A stretch of 64,000 bases of DNA from positions 248,001 through 312,000 of the forward strand of contig NZ_NEVU01000001.1 in the NCBI RefSeq assembly GCF_002261355.1, written 5' to 3'. Made by a program: the position numbers and the translations under genes. Below the pieces are notes generated by a model. It was not told the DNA's origin. It searched no databases and was given only the letters and a program-made list of their open reading frames with translations. This document shows, piece by piece, positions 40,144-50,620 of this stretch. The stretch is from Bordetella genomosp. 12. GTDB taxonomy: Bacteria; Pseudomonadota; Gammaproteobacteria; Burkholderiales; Burkholderiaceae_B. Position 1 is the stretch's first letter. Each line of letters begins with the position of its first letter.

Positions 40144-40290
40144 GCGATCTCCAGTATCAGGAATGGATTTTCTTCCCATTCGTATCAAAAAAACGGGGTG
40201 GGATCGGCGCATGGTAACAGCGCACTGCGGCGCTAAAATCGGTGAATACACCGCTTTCTTGATCTATATCCTTGATTGAGCGGTGCGCAA

Positions 40291-40320
40291 TTGATATGGG
40301 CCTTGTATGCATCCTATACT
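40291..40320 (+). promoter_or_regulatory. Promoter of the formate dehydrogenase operon
   Basis: TTGATA (40291-40296) and TATACT (40315-40320) are 18 nt apart, giving a start near 40327 and a leader of about 75 nt before fdhG. The sequence 40144-40290 upstream holds no gene. Confidence 0.5.
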
Positions 40321-40401
40321 GGCTGTATCACAGACGCTGGCCGTGGCTTTACGAGAGATACGGACGGGCGTCAGTTTCCTCCACCCAGAAGGGAGTGCTT
40401 C

Positions 40402-43400
40402 ATGCTGAACATGAATCGCCGCCAGTTCTTCAAGGTGACAGGGTCGACGCTGGCAGGCTCGAGCCTGGCTCTGTTGGGCGTCGCGCCCGGCACGGCCCTG
40501 GCCGAAGTGCGCCAGTACAAGCTTGCGCGCATGAAAGAAACGCGCAACACCTGTCCTTACTGTTCGGTCGCCTGTGGCATCTTGATGTACGGGCTTGGCG
40601 ACGGCGCCAAGAACGCCAAGGCCAGCATCGTCCACATCGAAGGCGATGCCGATCACCCGGTCAACCGCGGGACCCTCTGTCCCAAGGGGGCTGGCCTGAT
40701 CGATTTCATTCACAGCCCCAATCGCCTGACCTATCCCGAGTACCGCGCACCGGGCTCGGATACGTGGCAGCGTATGTCCTGGGACGAGGCGATGACGCGC
40801 ATCGCCAAGCTCATGAAGGACGACCGCGACGCCAATTTCGTGCAGAAAACGGCCGACGGCAAGACCGTCAACCGCTGGCTGACCACCGGCATGCTCGCGG
40901 CCTCCGCCAGCAGCAACGAGGTCGGCTACATCACGCACAAAGTTGTGCGCAGCATGGGGATGCTTGCATTCGACAACCAAGCTCGTGTCTGACATGGTCC
41001 GACGGTGGCAGGTCTTGCCCCGACGTTTGGCCGTGGAGCGATGACGAACCATTGGGTCGACATCAAGAATGCGGATGTAGTGCTGATCATGGGTGGCAAT
41101 GCCGCCGAGGCCCACCCTTGCGGGTTCAAATGGGTCACGGAAGCCAAAGCCCATAACAAGGCAAAATTGCTGGTCGTGGACCCGCGCTTTACGCGCTCGG
41201 CGTCCGTGGCGGATTTTTACGCGCCCATACGGACCGGCACGGACATCGTCTTCCTGGGCGGGGTGATCCATTACCTGCTCGAAAACGACAAGGTCCAGCA
41301 CGAGTACGTGCGCAATTACACCGACTTCTCGTTCATCGTCCGCGAGGACTTCCAGTTCGAGGACGGTATCTACTCGGGCTACAACGCCGAGAAACGCAGC
41401 TACGACAAGGCCTCCTGGGATTACGAGCGGGGCGAGGACGGTTTCGTCAAGACCGATCCGACACTGCAGCACCCGCGCACGGTCTATCAGTTGCTCAAGC
41501 AGCACTACGCGCGCTATACGCCGGAGATGGTCGAGCGCGTCTGCGGCACGCCGGTGGACAAGTTCCAACACGTCTGCGAGGTACTGGCGTCGACGGCCAC
41601 CACGGACCGCGCCGCCACGATTCTCTACGCGCTGGGCTGGACGCAGCATTCCATCGGTTCGCAGATCATCCGCACCGGCGCCATGCTGCAGCTGCTGCTG
41701 GGCAATATCGGTGTGGCCGGCGGCGGCATGAACGCGCTGCGCGGGCACTCCAATATCCAGGGCCTGACCGATCTGGGGCTGATGTCCAACCTGCTGCCGG
41801 GCTATATGACGCTGCCCAACGAGGGCGAGCAGGATTTCGGCAAATACATCGATGTCCGCGCGCAAAAGCCCCTGCGTCCCAATCAGCTGAGCTATTGGCA
41901 GAACTATAAGAAGTTCCACGTCAGCCTCATGAAGGCCTGGTGGGGACCGGCTGCCACGGCGGACAACAATTGGGCCTATGACTATCTGCCCAAGCTGGAC
42001 AAGCTCTACGACATGCTGCAGACGTACGAGCTGATGAACCAGGGCAAGGTCAATGGCTACATTTGCCAGGGTTTCAACCCCTTGGCCGCCGCGCCCAACA
42101 AGGCCAAGCTGACGGCCGGTTTCTCCAAGCTCAAGTTCATGGTCATCATGGACCCGCTGAGCACCGAAACCTCCGAGTTCTGGCGCAATGTGGGCGAGCA
42201 CAACGACGTTGATCCGAGCAAGATCCAGACCGAAGTCTTCCGCTTGCCCACGACCTGTTTCGCCGAGGAAGAAGGCGCGCTGGTCAACTCGGGCCGCTGG
42301 CTGCAATGGCACTGGAAGGGCGCCGAGCCGCCGGGCGAGGCGCGCAGCGACATCGAGATCATGTCCGATCTTTATACGCGCATGCGCGAGCTGTACCGCA
42401 AGGAAGGTGGCGTCTATCCCGATCCCATCGTCAATCTGTCGTGGCCCTATTCCAATCCGGAAAGCCCCACGGCGGTCGAGCTGGCCAAGGAATACAACGG
42501 CCGTGCGCTGGTAGACCTGACCGATCCCAAGGATCCGACGCGCGTCACGCGCAAGGCTGGCGAGCAATTGGCCGGGTTTGCCGAACTGCGCGACGATGGC
42601 ACCACTTTGAGCGGCTGCTGGATCTTTGCCGGTGCCTGGACCGAGGCCGGCAATATGATGGCGCGCCGCGACAACAGCGATCCGACCGGTATCGGGCAGA
42701 CCCTGAGCTGGGCTTGGGCCTGGCCTGCCAACCGCCGGGTGCTCTACAACCGCGCCTCGTGCGATGTGCAGGGCCAGCCTTTCAATCCGCGCCGCAGCCT
42801 GATCTCCTGGAACGGCAAGGCCTGGGTGGGCGCCGACATCCCCGACTTCAAGGGCGACGAGAATCCCGCTGGCGGCATGGGGCCCTTCATCATGAACCCC
42901 GAGGGCGTGGCGCGCTTTTTCGCGCGCGGCGGCATGGCCGAAGGCCCCTTCCCCGAGCACTACGAACCCTTCGAGAATCCGCTGGGGTACAACCCGCTGC
43001 ATCCCAAGCAGCCGCTGGCCGTCAGTAATCCGGCCGCGCGCGTGTTCAAGTCGGACCGGGAAGCCATGGGCACCGCGAAGGACTTCCCGTATGTGGCGAC
43101 GACCTATCGCCTGACCGAACACTTCCATTACTGGACCAAGAACGTCAGGCTCAATGCCATTCTGCAGCCCGAGCAATTCGTCGAGATCGGCGAGGCGCTG
43201 GCCAAGGAGCTGGGCATCGCCAACGGTTCGCGTGTGAAGGTGTCGTCCAAGCGCGGCTACATCAAGGCCGTGGCGCTGGTGACCAAGCGGATCAAGGCGT
43301 TGACCATCGAGGGCCGCACCGTGCACCAGGTGGGTATCCCGATTCATTGGGGCTTTGTGGGGATAGCCAAACCCGGCTTCCTGACCAATACGCTGACGCC

Positions 43401-43470
43401 GTTCGTGGGCGATGGCAACAGTCAGACGCCCGAGTTCAAGTCCTTCCTGGTCAAGGTCGAGAAGGCATAG
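40402..43470 (+). CDS. fdhG: Selenocysteine formate dehydrogenase, catalytic alpha subunit (FdnG/FdoG type)
   Basis: 1022 residues when TGA 40990-40992 is read as selenocysteine, residue 197 (E. coli FdnG Sec196). Twin-arginine signal NRRQFFKV is at the N-terminus. The [4Fe-4S] motif has Cys51, Cys54, Cys58 and Cys93. The Sec is followed at once by [21 protein letters not shown], the molybdenum bis-MGD active-site block, so the two open segments join without a shift. It oxidises formate to CO2 in the periplasm, passing electrons to FdhB and FdhC. Start 40402 has GGGAG upstream. First gene of the island with all Sec-insertion genes. Confidence 0.97.
40990..41022 (+). promoter_or_regulatory. 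Selenocysteine codon and bacterial SECIS hairpin in fdhG
   Basis: TGA 40990-40992 is followed by the hairpin CGG-T-GGCA-GGTCT-TGCC-CCG at 41003-41022. The stem GGCA/TGCC, the five-base loop GGTCT and the single bulged T at 41006 reproduce the loop and bulge that E. coli SelB recognises. This directs SelB-dependent insertion of Sec at residue 197. Confidence 0.92.
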
Positions 43471-43480
43471 GAGTCAAGTT

Positions 43481-44380
43481 ATGTCGATGCAATCACTAGA
43501 CATCAAACGGCGCTCGGCCACCACCACCCCGCCGCCTGGCGTGCGCGAGCCCTCCACGGGCAGCGTCGCCAAGCTGATCGACGTCTCCAAGTGCATAGGC
43601 TGCAAAGCCTGTCAGGTGGCGTGCATGGAGTGGAACGATCTGCGCGACGAGATCGGCGTGAACGTGGGGGTCTATGACAACCCGGCCGATCTCACCGAGC
43701 ACTCCTGGACGGTCATGCGGTTTTCGGAGTACGAGAACGACAAGGGCGACCTGGAATGGCTGATCCGCAAGGACGGCTGTATGCACTGCGAGGACCCGGG
43801 CTGTCTGAAGGCCTGTCCCTCGCCGGGCGCCATCATTCAGTACAACAACGGCATCGTGGATTTCCACGAGGAAAACTGTATTGGCTGTGGCTATTGCATT
43901 ACCGGCTGTCCGTTCAACGTGCCGCGCATCTCGCAGAAAGACCACAAGGCCTATAAGTGCACCTTGTGTTCGGACCGCGTGGCGGTGGGTCAGGAGCCGG
44001 CCTGCGTCAAAACCTGTCCGACCGGTGCCATCGAGTTCGGCACCAAGGAAGACATGAAGCAGCATGCGGAGCTGCGCATCGAGGATCTGAAGTCCCGGGG
44101 TTTCGAGAATGCCGGTCTGTACGATCCCCAGGGCGTGGGCGGCACGCACGTCATGTATGTCCTGCACCACGCCGACCAGCCGCAGCTCTACCACGGCCTG
44201 CCCAAGGATCCCAAGATCAGCCCCATGGTCGGTCTCTGGAAAGGCATCGCCAAACCCTTGGGCGTGGCCGCGATGGCCTTGACGGCGCTGGCGGGCTTCA
44301 TGCATTACATCCGGGTCGGCCCGAACGAGACCGACGAGGAAGACGAACGCAAGGCTGAAGAGGAGGCGCGCCATGGCTGA
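43481..44380 (+). CDS. fdhB: Formate dehydrogenase iron-sulfur beta subunit
   Basis: 299 residues. Four [4Fe-4S] clusters are predicted from Cys sets in [52 protein letters not shown] and [21 protein letters not shown]. One C-terminal membrane helix ([17 protein letters not shown]) anchors it to the gamma subunit. It relays electrons from FdhG to FdhC. AGGAG precedes ATG 43481, and the end overlaps fdhC by 8 nt. Confidence 0.96.
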   Translation: MSMQSLDIKRRSATTTPPPGVREPSTGSVAKLIDVSKCIGCKACQVACMEWNDLRDEIGVNVGVYDNPADLTEHSWTVMRFSEYENDKGDLEWLIRKDGCMHCEDPGCLKACPSPGAIIQYNNGIVDFHEENCIGCGYCITGCPFNVPRISQKDHKAYKCTLCSDRVAVGQEPACVKTCPTGAIEFGTKEDMKQHAELRIEDLKSRGFENAGLYDPQGVGGTHVMYVLHHADQPQLYHGLPKDPKISPMVGLWKGIAKPLGVAAMALTALAGFMHYIRVGPNETDEEDERKAEEEARHG

Positions 44381-45020
44381 CCCCCATCATCCCAAGTTGA
44401 TTCAGCGTTACACGGCCAATGAGCGCACCAATCATTGGCTGATCGCGCTGACCTTCATCCTGCTGGCGCTCTCGGGGCTGGCGCTCTTTCATCCGGCCTT
44501 CTCGTGGCTGTACGCCCTGCTGGGCGGCGGCCCGTGGACGCGCATTCTGCATCCCTTCATTGGGGTCGTCATGTTCGTCTGCTTCTTTGTTTTTGCCGTC
44601 CATATGTGGCGCAACAACATCATGACGAGAAACGACGTCCAGTGGCTGCGTCAGCTGGGCGATGTCCTGAACAACCGCGAGGACAAACTGCCCGAGGTCG
44701 GCAAGTACAACGGCGGACAGAAGCTGTTGTTCTTCGTGCTGGTGGTCTGCATGCTGGGCCTGATCCTGACCGGCATCGTGATGTGGCGCGCCTACTTCGC
44801 GATGTATTTCCCGATCTGGGCCGTGCGCGCCGCCTCGCTGCTGCATGCGATTTTTGCTTTTGCCCTGATTTGCGCGATCATTGTGCATATCTATGCGGCG
44901 ATCTGGGTCAAGGGTTCGATCCGGGCCATGGTGCGCGGCACCGTGACCTGGGGCTGGGCCTGGAAACATCATCGCGCCTGGTTCCGTACGGTTCGCAAGG
45001 AGTCGCCTGGCGGCGAATAA
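44373..45020 (+). CDS. fdhC: Formate dehydrogenase cytochrome b556 gamma subunit
   Basis: 215 residues with four membrane helices and conserved His for two b haems: [32 protein letters not shown] and [11 protein letters not shown]. It passes electrons to the quinone pool. A hairpin with a T-rich tail follows the stop and separates the structural from the accessory genes. Confidence 0.95.
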   Translation: MADPHHPKLIQRYTANERTNHWLIALTFILLALSGLALFHPAFSWLYALLGGGPWTRILHPFIGVVMFVCFFVFAVHMWRNNIMTRNDVQWLRQLGDVLNNREDKLPEVGKYNGGQKLLFFVLVVCMLGLILTGIVMWRAYFAMYFPIWAVRAASLLHAIFAFALICAIIVHIYAAIWVKGSIRAMVRGTVTWGWAWKHHRAWFRTVRKESPGGE

Positions 45021-45060
45021 CCCCCGTCCAGCGTATCCCTCGGGCCGGCCGGCCCGCCGC

Positions 45061-45105
45061 ACGGCTGCGTTGCGTCTCCTGGCGCGTTCGCAGCCGTGTT
45101 TGTTT
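45061..45105 (+). terminator. Terminator-like hairpin between fdhC and fdhE
   Basis: ACGGCTGCG (45061-45069) pairs with CGCAGCCGT (45089-45097), 9 perfect bp with a 19-nt loop, then GTTTGTTT. A second perfect palindrome CGGGCCGGCCGGCCCG lies at 45041-45056. Together they could lower read-through into fdhE-selAB, so that the accessory genes are less expressed than fdhGBC. Confidence 0.5.
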
Positions 45106-45119
45106 CTCTGGAGAGTGCT

Positions 45120-46055
45120 TTGCAGCGAATTCTGCCGCGCGGTGAGATCGAGTCCCTGGATCACACTGCCATCGCCCGCCTGCGCCAACCCGAGCGCAGC
45201 ACGGTTTTCAGCGCCCGCGCCGCCCGTTTGCGCAGCCTGGCCGAAGACAGCCCGATCGCCGACTATCTGCGTCTGATGGCGCATGTGGCCGACGCCCAGC
45301 AGGCGCTGCTGGGCACCAGCCATTTCGCCGGCCCGTCGGCCGAGCGGATTGAACTGGCGCAGGCGCACGGTATGCCGCCCATGCAGGCCGTGGCCTGGGA
45401 GCGCGATCCCGCCTGGCGTGACTTGCTGGACCAATTGCTCGCGCGCGTGGCCGCGCTGCCCGACGTCGCGGCCGCCGCGCGCGAGGTCTGCGAACGCTGG
45501 CGCGAGGTGCTGGCCCGCGATCCGCAGGCCGTCGAGGAGCTTGCCGACGCGGTGCTGGCCGAGCGCGCCGTCGGGGTGGACAGCGCCGCCGCGCCTCTGG
45601 TCATGGCCGCTTTGCAGGTCTACTGGACCGATATGGCGTGCCGCTTCGACCCCAAGGCCATGCCGGTGGCCAGCCCTTTTGGCGTGTGCCCCATGTGCGG
45701 CAGCCTGCCGGTCTCCAGCGTGGTGCGCGTGGGCGGGCAGTCCGACGGGTTGCGTTATCTGGCCTGCGGCCTGTGCGCCTGCGAATGGCATCTGGTGCGG
45801 GTGACCTGCAGCCAGTGCCAGGGCACCAAGGACATCGCGTATCACAACATCGAAGGCCGCTCCGAAGCCATCAAGGCCGAGTCCTGCGACAGCTGCCACA
45901 GCTACCGCAAGATTTTCTATCAGGAAAAAGAACTGCGTGTCGATCCGGTGGCCGATGATCTGGCCAGCCTGGCGCTGGATGTGTTGATGGGCGAGGCCGG
46001 CTATCACCGCGCCAGCGGCAACCCGCTGCTCTGGCACGAGGAGAGCGCGCCATGA
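45120..46055 (+). CDS. fdhE: Formate dehydrogenase accessory protein FdhE
   Basis: 311 residues from TTG 45120, which has GGAGAG just upstream; a GTG at 45096 lies in the terminator hairpin and is less likely. FdhE binds iron by C-x-x-C pairs, visible here as [22 protein letters not shown] and CDSCHSYRK. It is needed for assembly of active respiratory formate dehydrogenase in the cytoplasm. The stop overlaps the selA start as ATGA. Confidence 0.92.
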   Translation: MQRILPRGEIESLDHTAIARLRQPERSTVFSARAARLRSLAEDSPIADYLRLMAHVADAQQALLGTSHFAGPSAERIELAQAHGMPPMQAVAWERDPAWRDLLDQLLARVAALPDVAAAAREVCERWREVLARDPQAVEELADAVLAERAVGVDSAAAPLVMAALQVYWTDMACRFDPKAMPVASPFGVCPMCGSLPVSSVVRVGGQSDGLRYLACGLCACEWHLVRVTCSQCQGTKDIAYHNIEGRSEAIKAESCDSCHSYRKIFYQEKELRVDPVADDLASLALDVLMGEAGYHRASGNPLLWHEESAP

Positions 46056-47467
46056 GTGCGCGGCCGGCGACGCCGGGCGAACTGCCCTCGCTGGACCGGC
46101 TGCTCAGCCAGCCGGCTTATGCGCCGCTGCACGAGACGTTCGGACGCAGCCAGGTCGTGGCGGCTGCGCGCCAGCAATTGCAGGCCTTGCGCGAACGTGC
46201 GCTGGCCGGCGCGCTGGATCTGGCCGAACTCGACCTTGGCGTGCTGGCCAAGGTCACGGAACAGACGCTGCTCGCGCGCAATGCGCCGCGCCTGCGGGCC
46301 GTGTTCAATCTGACCGGCACCGTGTTGCATACGAATCTGGGCCGGGCCTTGCTGCCGGACGAGGCCGTCGATGCGGTGCTGCGCGCCCTCACCCGCCCGG
46401 CCAATCTGGAATTCGATCTGGAGACCGGCGCGCGAGGCGACCGCGATGACCTGGTTGAAGATCTGCTGTGCGAATTGACCGGCGCCGAAGCCGCGACGGT
46501 GGTCAACAATAATGCCGCGGCGGTTTTGCTCATGCTCAATGCGCTGGCCGATCGCCGCGAGGTCATCGTCTCGCGCGGCGAACTGGTGGAAATCGGCGGG
46601 GCATTCCGCATTCCCGACATCATGAAGCGGGCCGGCGCGCGCCTGGTCGAGGTTGGCACCACCAATCGCACGCACGCCGCCGATTATGCCAATGCCATGG
46701 GCGCGCGCACCGCGATGCTGATGAAGGTGCATTGCAGCAACTACGCCGTGACGGGCTTTACCAAGAGCGTCAGTGTCGCCGAGGTCGCGGCGCTGGCGCA
46801 TGCCCAGGGGCTGCCGGCCACGGTCGATCTGGGCAGCGGCACCTTGCTGGACCTGACGCAATGGGGATTGCCGCGCGAGGATACCGTGCGCGATACCATC
46901 GAGGCCGGCGCTGACTTGGTCACCTTCAGTGGCGACAAACTGTTGGGCGGCCCGCAGGCCGGCCTGCTGGTCGGGCGCGCCGACCTGATCCGCAAGATCA
47001 AGAAGAACCCGCTCAAACGCGCCTTGCGCGTGGGCAAGCTGACGCTGGCCGCGCTCGAACCCGTGCTGGCGCTTTACCGTGCGCCCGAGAAGCTGGCCGA
47101 GCGGCTGACGACCTTGCGTCTGCTTACGCGGGGGCAGCGCCAGATGCAGGCGCAGGCCGAGCGTCTGCGCGCCGGCGTGCAACAGGCGGTGGGGCCCGAG
47201 TTTGGCGTCGAAGGCGCAGCGATGTTCAGCCAGATCGGCAGCGGCGCTTTGCCCGTCGATCAATTGCCCAGTTTTGGCCTGGCCATCCGGTATCTCGGCC
47301 GAGGCCGTCCCGGACGCCATCTGGAGCGTCTGCAGGCAGGCCTGCGCGGTCTGGCGCGGCCCGTGATCGGCCGCATCGAAGACGATGTTTTCTGGCTGGA
47401 TCTGCGCTGCCTCGAAGCGCGCGATGAAGCCGAGTTCGCCGCCCAATTGACGGAGCCTATCGCATGA
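46052..47467 (+). CDS. selA: L-seryl-tRNA(Sec) selenium transferase SelA
   Basis: 471 residues. It converts Ser-tRNA(Sec) to Sec-tRNA(Sec) with selenophosphate, using PLP as a homodecamer. N-terminal tRNA-binding helix region about 1-70. The PLP Lys is Lys296 in [14 protein letters not shown] (E. coli Lys295), and [17 protein letters not shown] and [13 protein letters not shown] are also diagnostic. The start overlaps fdhE and the stop overlaps selB, both as ATGA. Confidence 0.97.
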   Translation: MSARPATPGELPSLDRLLSQPAYAPLHETFGRSQVVAAARQQLQALRERALAGALDLAELDLGVLAKVTEQTLLARNAPRLRAVFNLTGTVLHTNLGRALLPDEAVDAVLRALTRPANLEFDLETGARGDRDDLVEDLLCELTGAEAATVVNNNAAAVLLMLNALADRREVIVSRGELVEIGGAFRIPDIMKRAGARLVEVGTTNRTHAADYANAMGARTAMLMKVHCSNYAVTGFTKSVSVAEVAALAHAQGLPATVDLGSGTLLDLTQWGLPREDTVRDTIEAGADLVTFSGDKLLGGPQAGLLVGRADLIRKIKKNPLKRALRVGKLTLAALEPVLALYRAPEKLAERLTTLRLLTRGQRQMQAQAERLRAGVQQAVGPEFGVEGAAMFSQIGSGALPVDQLPSFGLAIRYLGRGRPGRHLERLQAGLRGLARPVIGRIEDDVFWLDLRCLEARDEAEFAAQLTEPIA

Positions 47468-49398
47468 TCGTCGGCACGGCCGGGCATATCGACCACGGCA
47501 AAACCACGCTGGTGCGCGCGCTGACCGGCGTCGATACCGACCGCCTCAAGGAAGAGAAGGCGCGCGGAATTTCCATTGAGCTGGGTTACGCCTACACGCC
47601 CTTGCCTAATGGCGACGTGCTGGGATTCATCGATGTGCCCGGTCACGAAAAACTGGTGCATACCATGGCCGCCGGCGCCAGCGGTATCGATTTCGGGCTG
47701 CTGGTGGTGGCCGCCGACGACGGCGTGATGCCGCAGACACGCGAGCATTTATCCATCCTGGCGCTGCTGGGCGTGGACCGTGGGGCGGTCGTTCTGACCA
47801 AGGCAGACCGCGTGGAGGCGGATCGCATCCAGGCCGTGCAGGCGGAGGTCGCCGCGTTGACGGCCGGCACCTTCTTGCGGGATGCGCCTGTGTTCGTGGT
47901 CGCGGCCGGGCAGCCGGACCATGCCGGCGTGCGCGAACTCAAAGCCTGGCTGGATGCGCAGGCGCAGGCGCAGGCATTGGCGCCGCGGCCCGCCAGCGGC
48001 CTGTTTCGGCTGGCGATCGATCGCGCGTTCACGCTGGCCGGGCATGGCACGGTCGTGACGGGCACCGTGCATGGCGGAACGGTGCGCGTGGGCGAGGAGG
48101 GCGTCGATCTGCGGCTCATGCCGGCCGCGCGGCCGGTACGGGTGCGCAGCATCCATGCCCAGAACCGCAGCAGCGAGACCGGCGTGGCCGGGCAGCGTTG
48201 CGCGCTGAATCTGCCTGGTGTGGATAAGGATGCGATCACGCGTGGCGATTGGGTGGCCGACGCGCGCTGCTTCACGGCCTCGCAGCATATGGACGCCGAG
48301 CTGCGTTGGCAGGGCGAGACGGCGCTGGCCGCCTGGACGCCGCTGCATGTGCATCTGGGCGCGGCGCGCGCGCTCGCGCATGCCGTGCCGCTGGCGCCCG
48401 CGCTACTGCTGGCCGGCCAAACCGGGCGGGTGCAGCTGGTGTTCGATACGCCCATGTGCGCCATGCCGGGCGACCGTTTCATCGTGCGCAATGCCCAGGC
48501 CAATCGCACGGTCGGCGGCGGGCAGATCCTCGATGCCAACGCGCCCGACCGCAAACGCCGTTCGCCCGAGCGGCTGGCCTGGCTGGACGCCGTGGCCGCC
48601 TATCTGGCCGATGGCGATCTGCAACCCGTGCTGGCGCAAGCGCCGCTGGGCATCTCCGAACTCATGGTCCTGCGCCTGGGCGCAATGGATCGGCTGCCGC
48701 CGCACGCGCTATGGGTGGCGCCGCGCCAGGGCGGCGCGCGCGTGCTGATCGATCAGGCGCGCTGGCAGGCGCTGCACGAAGACCTGCAGACCGCGTTGAC
48801 GGCTTTTCATGCACAGTATCCGGATGAGCCGGGCGCCGATGCCGGCCGGCTGCGGCGCATGGCCTGGCCGCAGGCCACGCCGGCGCTGTGGCAGGCCTTG
48901 CTGGAGGACGCCGCGCAAACGGGGCAGGTGCGGCGCAACGGCGTCTGGTGGCAACTGCCCGACCATGGCGTGTCTTTGAGCGACGCCGAGTCCGTGCTGG
49001 CCGCAAGCGTGTTGCCGCTCTTGCAGCAGGGCCGTTACGATCCGCCCTGGGTGCGCGATCTGGGCCGTGCGCTGCATGTGGCCGAAGAGGATATGCGCCG
49101 CCTGTTGCGCAAACTGTTGCGGCAGGGCGAGGTGGTCCAGGTGGTGCGCGATCTGTTCTATCACCGTGATGCGGTGCAGGCGTTGGCGGCCTTGGTCGCC
49201 GGTTTGTGCCGGGAGCATGGCAGTGCCGAGGCGGCCTCCTTTCGCGACCTGACCGGCCTGGGCCGCAAACGCGCGATCCAGATCCTGGAATACTTCGATC
49301 GCGCGGGCTATACCCGGCGCCTGCGCGACGGGCATGTGCTGCGCAGTGACAGCCTGCTTTACCCCTATGCACAAGACGGGGACGAGTCGCTATCATAG
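47464..49398 (+). CDS. selB: Selenocysteine-specific elongation factor SelB
   Basis: 644 residues. GTPase domain 1 has G1 GHIDHGKTT at 7-15, the [16 protein letters not shown] block and TKAD as the guanine motif. Two beta-barrel domains follow to about 340, then four winged-helix domains (about 380-640) that bind the SECIS hairpin. It brings Sec-tRNA(Sec) to the ribosome at TGA 40990. It is followed after 12 nt by the tRNA-Sec gene, so the whole route is transcribed together. Confidence 0.97.
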   Translation: MIVGTAGHIDHGKTTLVRALTGVDTDRLKEEKARGISIELGYAYTPLPNGDVLGFIDVPGHEKLVHTMAAGASGIDFGLLVVAADDGVMPQTREHLSILALLGVDRGAVVLTKADRVEADRIQAVQAEVAALTAGTFLRDAPVFVVAAGQPDHAGVRELKAWLDAQAQAQALAPRPASGLFRLAIDRAFTLAGHGTVVTGTVHGGTVRVGEEGVDLRLMPAARPVRVRSIHAQNRSSETGVAGQRCALNLPGVDKDAITRGDWVADARCFTASQHMDAELRWQGETALAAWTPLHVHLGAARALAHAVPLAPALLLAGQTGRVQLVFDTPMCAMPGDRFIVRNAQANRTVGGGQILDANAPDRKRRSPERLAWLDAVAAYLADGDLQPVLAQAPLGISELMVLRLGAMDRLPPHALWVAPRQGGARVLIDQARWQALHEDLQTALTAFHAQYPDEPGADAGRLRRMAWPQATPALWQALLEDAAQTGQVRRNGVWWQLPDHGVSLSDAESVLAASVLPLLQQGRYDPPWVRDLGRALHVAEEDMRRLLRKLLRQGEVVQVVRDLFYHRDAVQALAALVAGLCREHGSAEAASFRDLTGLGRKRAIQILEYFDRAGYTRRLRDGHVLRSDSLLYPYAQDGDESLS

Positions 49399-49410
49399 AG
49401 GGCCACCAAG

Positions 49411-49506
49411 GGAAGGCATGCGTGCCCGGTGGCACGGCTGGGCTTCAAACCCAGTTGGGGGCGTCAGACGCTCCCAGGTAGGTTCGACTCCTGCTGCCTT
49501 CCGCCA
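49411..49506 (+). tRNA. selC: tRNA-Sec (anticodon TCA)
   Basis: 96 nt including encoded CCA. The 8-bp acceptor stem GGAAGGCA/TGCCTTCC, discriminator G and CCA end are clear. The anticodon arm CTGGG-CTTCAAA-CCCAG carries TCA at 49445-49447. A long variable arm (GGGGGCGTCAGACGCTCCC region) is present, as is GGTTCGACTCC for the T arm. This is the tRNA charged by SerRS and converted by SelA. It lies 12 nt after selB. Confidence 0.96.
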
Positions 49507-49564
49507 TCGTTTGCGCGGGCGCGATGCTATGCTTTCAGCGCCCCTGATCTGATGGAGATTGCGC

Positions 49565-50614
49565 ATGTCCAACGATACCGTCCCGCGCCTGACCTCGTTG
49601 TCTCATGGCGGTGGCTGCGGCTGCAAGATAGCGCCTGGCGTGCTGTCGGAGTTGCTGGCGCGTTTCGTGCCGCAACGCAGCGACCCGAATCTTCTGGTGG
49701 GCACCGAGACTTCGGATGACGCGGCCGTCTATCGGCTCAACGATGAGCAGGCCTTGATCGCCACCACCGATTTCTTCATGCCCATCGTCGACAACCCTTT
49801 CGACTTCGGGCGTATCGCCGCCACTAACGCGCTGTCCGATATCTACGCCATGGGCGGCAAGCCCATTCTGGCGCTGGCCATCGTGGGCATGCCCATCAAT
49901 GTCTTGCCGCATGATGTGATTGCCGAGATTCTGCGCGGCGGCGAGTCTGTCTGCCAGGACGCCGGCATCATGGTGGCCGGCGGGCACAGCATCGATTCGG
50001 TCGAACCCATCTATGGTCTGGCCGCCATGGGCCTGGTCCATCCGGAGCGCATCAAACGCAATGCCGATGCGCGGCCCGGCGACGTGCTGATTCTGGGCAA
50101 ACCGCTGGGCGTGGGCGTGCTGTCGGCCGCCCTGAAGAAAAACTGCCTCGATGAGGCGGGCTACGCCGCCATGATCGCCGCCACCACCCGGCTCAACCGT
50201 CCGGGGACGGAGCTCGGTGCGCTGGCCGGCGTACATGCGATGACCGATGTCACGGGCTTTGGCCTGCTGGGGCACACGCTGGAGATGGCGCGTGGCGCGG
50301 GCTTGACGGCCCGTTTGCGCTTGAGCGATCTGCCCTGGATGCCCGGCGTGCGTGCCTTGGCCGCCGAGGGCGTGGTCACCGGCGCTTCGGGCCGCAACTG
50401 GGCTTCTTATGGCGCCGACATTCGTCTGGCCCCCACCCTCGCCGAGAGCGATCGCGCCTTGCTGACCGACCCGCAGACCTCAGGCGGCCTGCTGGTGGCT
50501 TGCGCGCCCGACACCGTCGATCAGGTGCTGGCGGTTTTCCGCGCCGCGGGCTTTGCCGAAGCGGCGGTCATCGGCGAGATGGCCGCAGGCGATCCGGTGG
50601 TCGACGTCGCATAA
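49565..50614 (+). CDS. selD: Selenophosphate synthetase SelD
   Basis: 349 residues. Catalytic Cys18 and Lys21 lie in LSHGGGCGCKIAP (E. coli Cys17 and Lys20); the position is Cys, not Sec. ATP-binding Asp-rich motifs (TSDDAAVYRLND, TTDFFMPIVDNPFDFGRIAATNALSD) and the C-terminal LTDPQTSGGLLVA follow. It makes the selenium donor for SelA from selenide and ATP. ATG 49565 gives the usual N-terminus. It completes the Sec island. Confidence 0.97.
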   Translation: MSNDTVPRLTSLSHGGGCGCKIAPGVLSELLARFVPQRSDPNLLVGTETSDDAAVYRLNDEQALIATTDFFMPIVDNPFDFGRIAATNALSDIYAMGGKPILALAIVGMPINVLPHDVIAEILRGGESVCQDAGIMVAGGHSIDSVEPIYGLAAMGLVHPERIKRNADARPGDVLILGKPLGVGVLSAALKKNCLDEAGYAAMIAATTRLNRPGTELGALAGVHAMTDVTGFGLLGHTLEMARGAGLTARLRLSDLPWMPGVRALAAEGVVTGASGRNWASYGADIRLAPTLAESDRALLTDPQTSGGLLVACAPDTVDQVLAVFRAAGFAEAAVIGEMAAGDPVVDVA

Positions 50615-50620
50615 GCCGCT

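Noticed and set aside
40259-40272. FNR-like site TTGATCTATATCCT upstream of fdhG
   Set aside because: One half-site is good, the other lacks ATCAA. Too weak to list as a regulatory site.
40990-40992. TGA as a nonsense mutation making fdhG a pseudogene
   Set aside because: Frame continues without a shift, position matches Sec196 of FdnG, SECIS follows and the whole Sec machinery is next to it.
40264-43347. Minus-strand open frame of about 1000 codons opposite fdhG
   Set aside because: Shadow of the catalytic subunit gene; Gly/His/Arg-rich with no recognisable domain.
45096-45119. GTG start for fdhE at 45096
   Set aside because: It lies within the 3' arm of a terminator-like stem; TTG 45120 has a ribosome-binding site.
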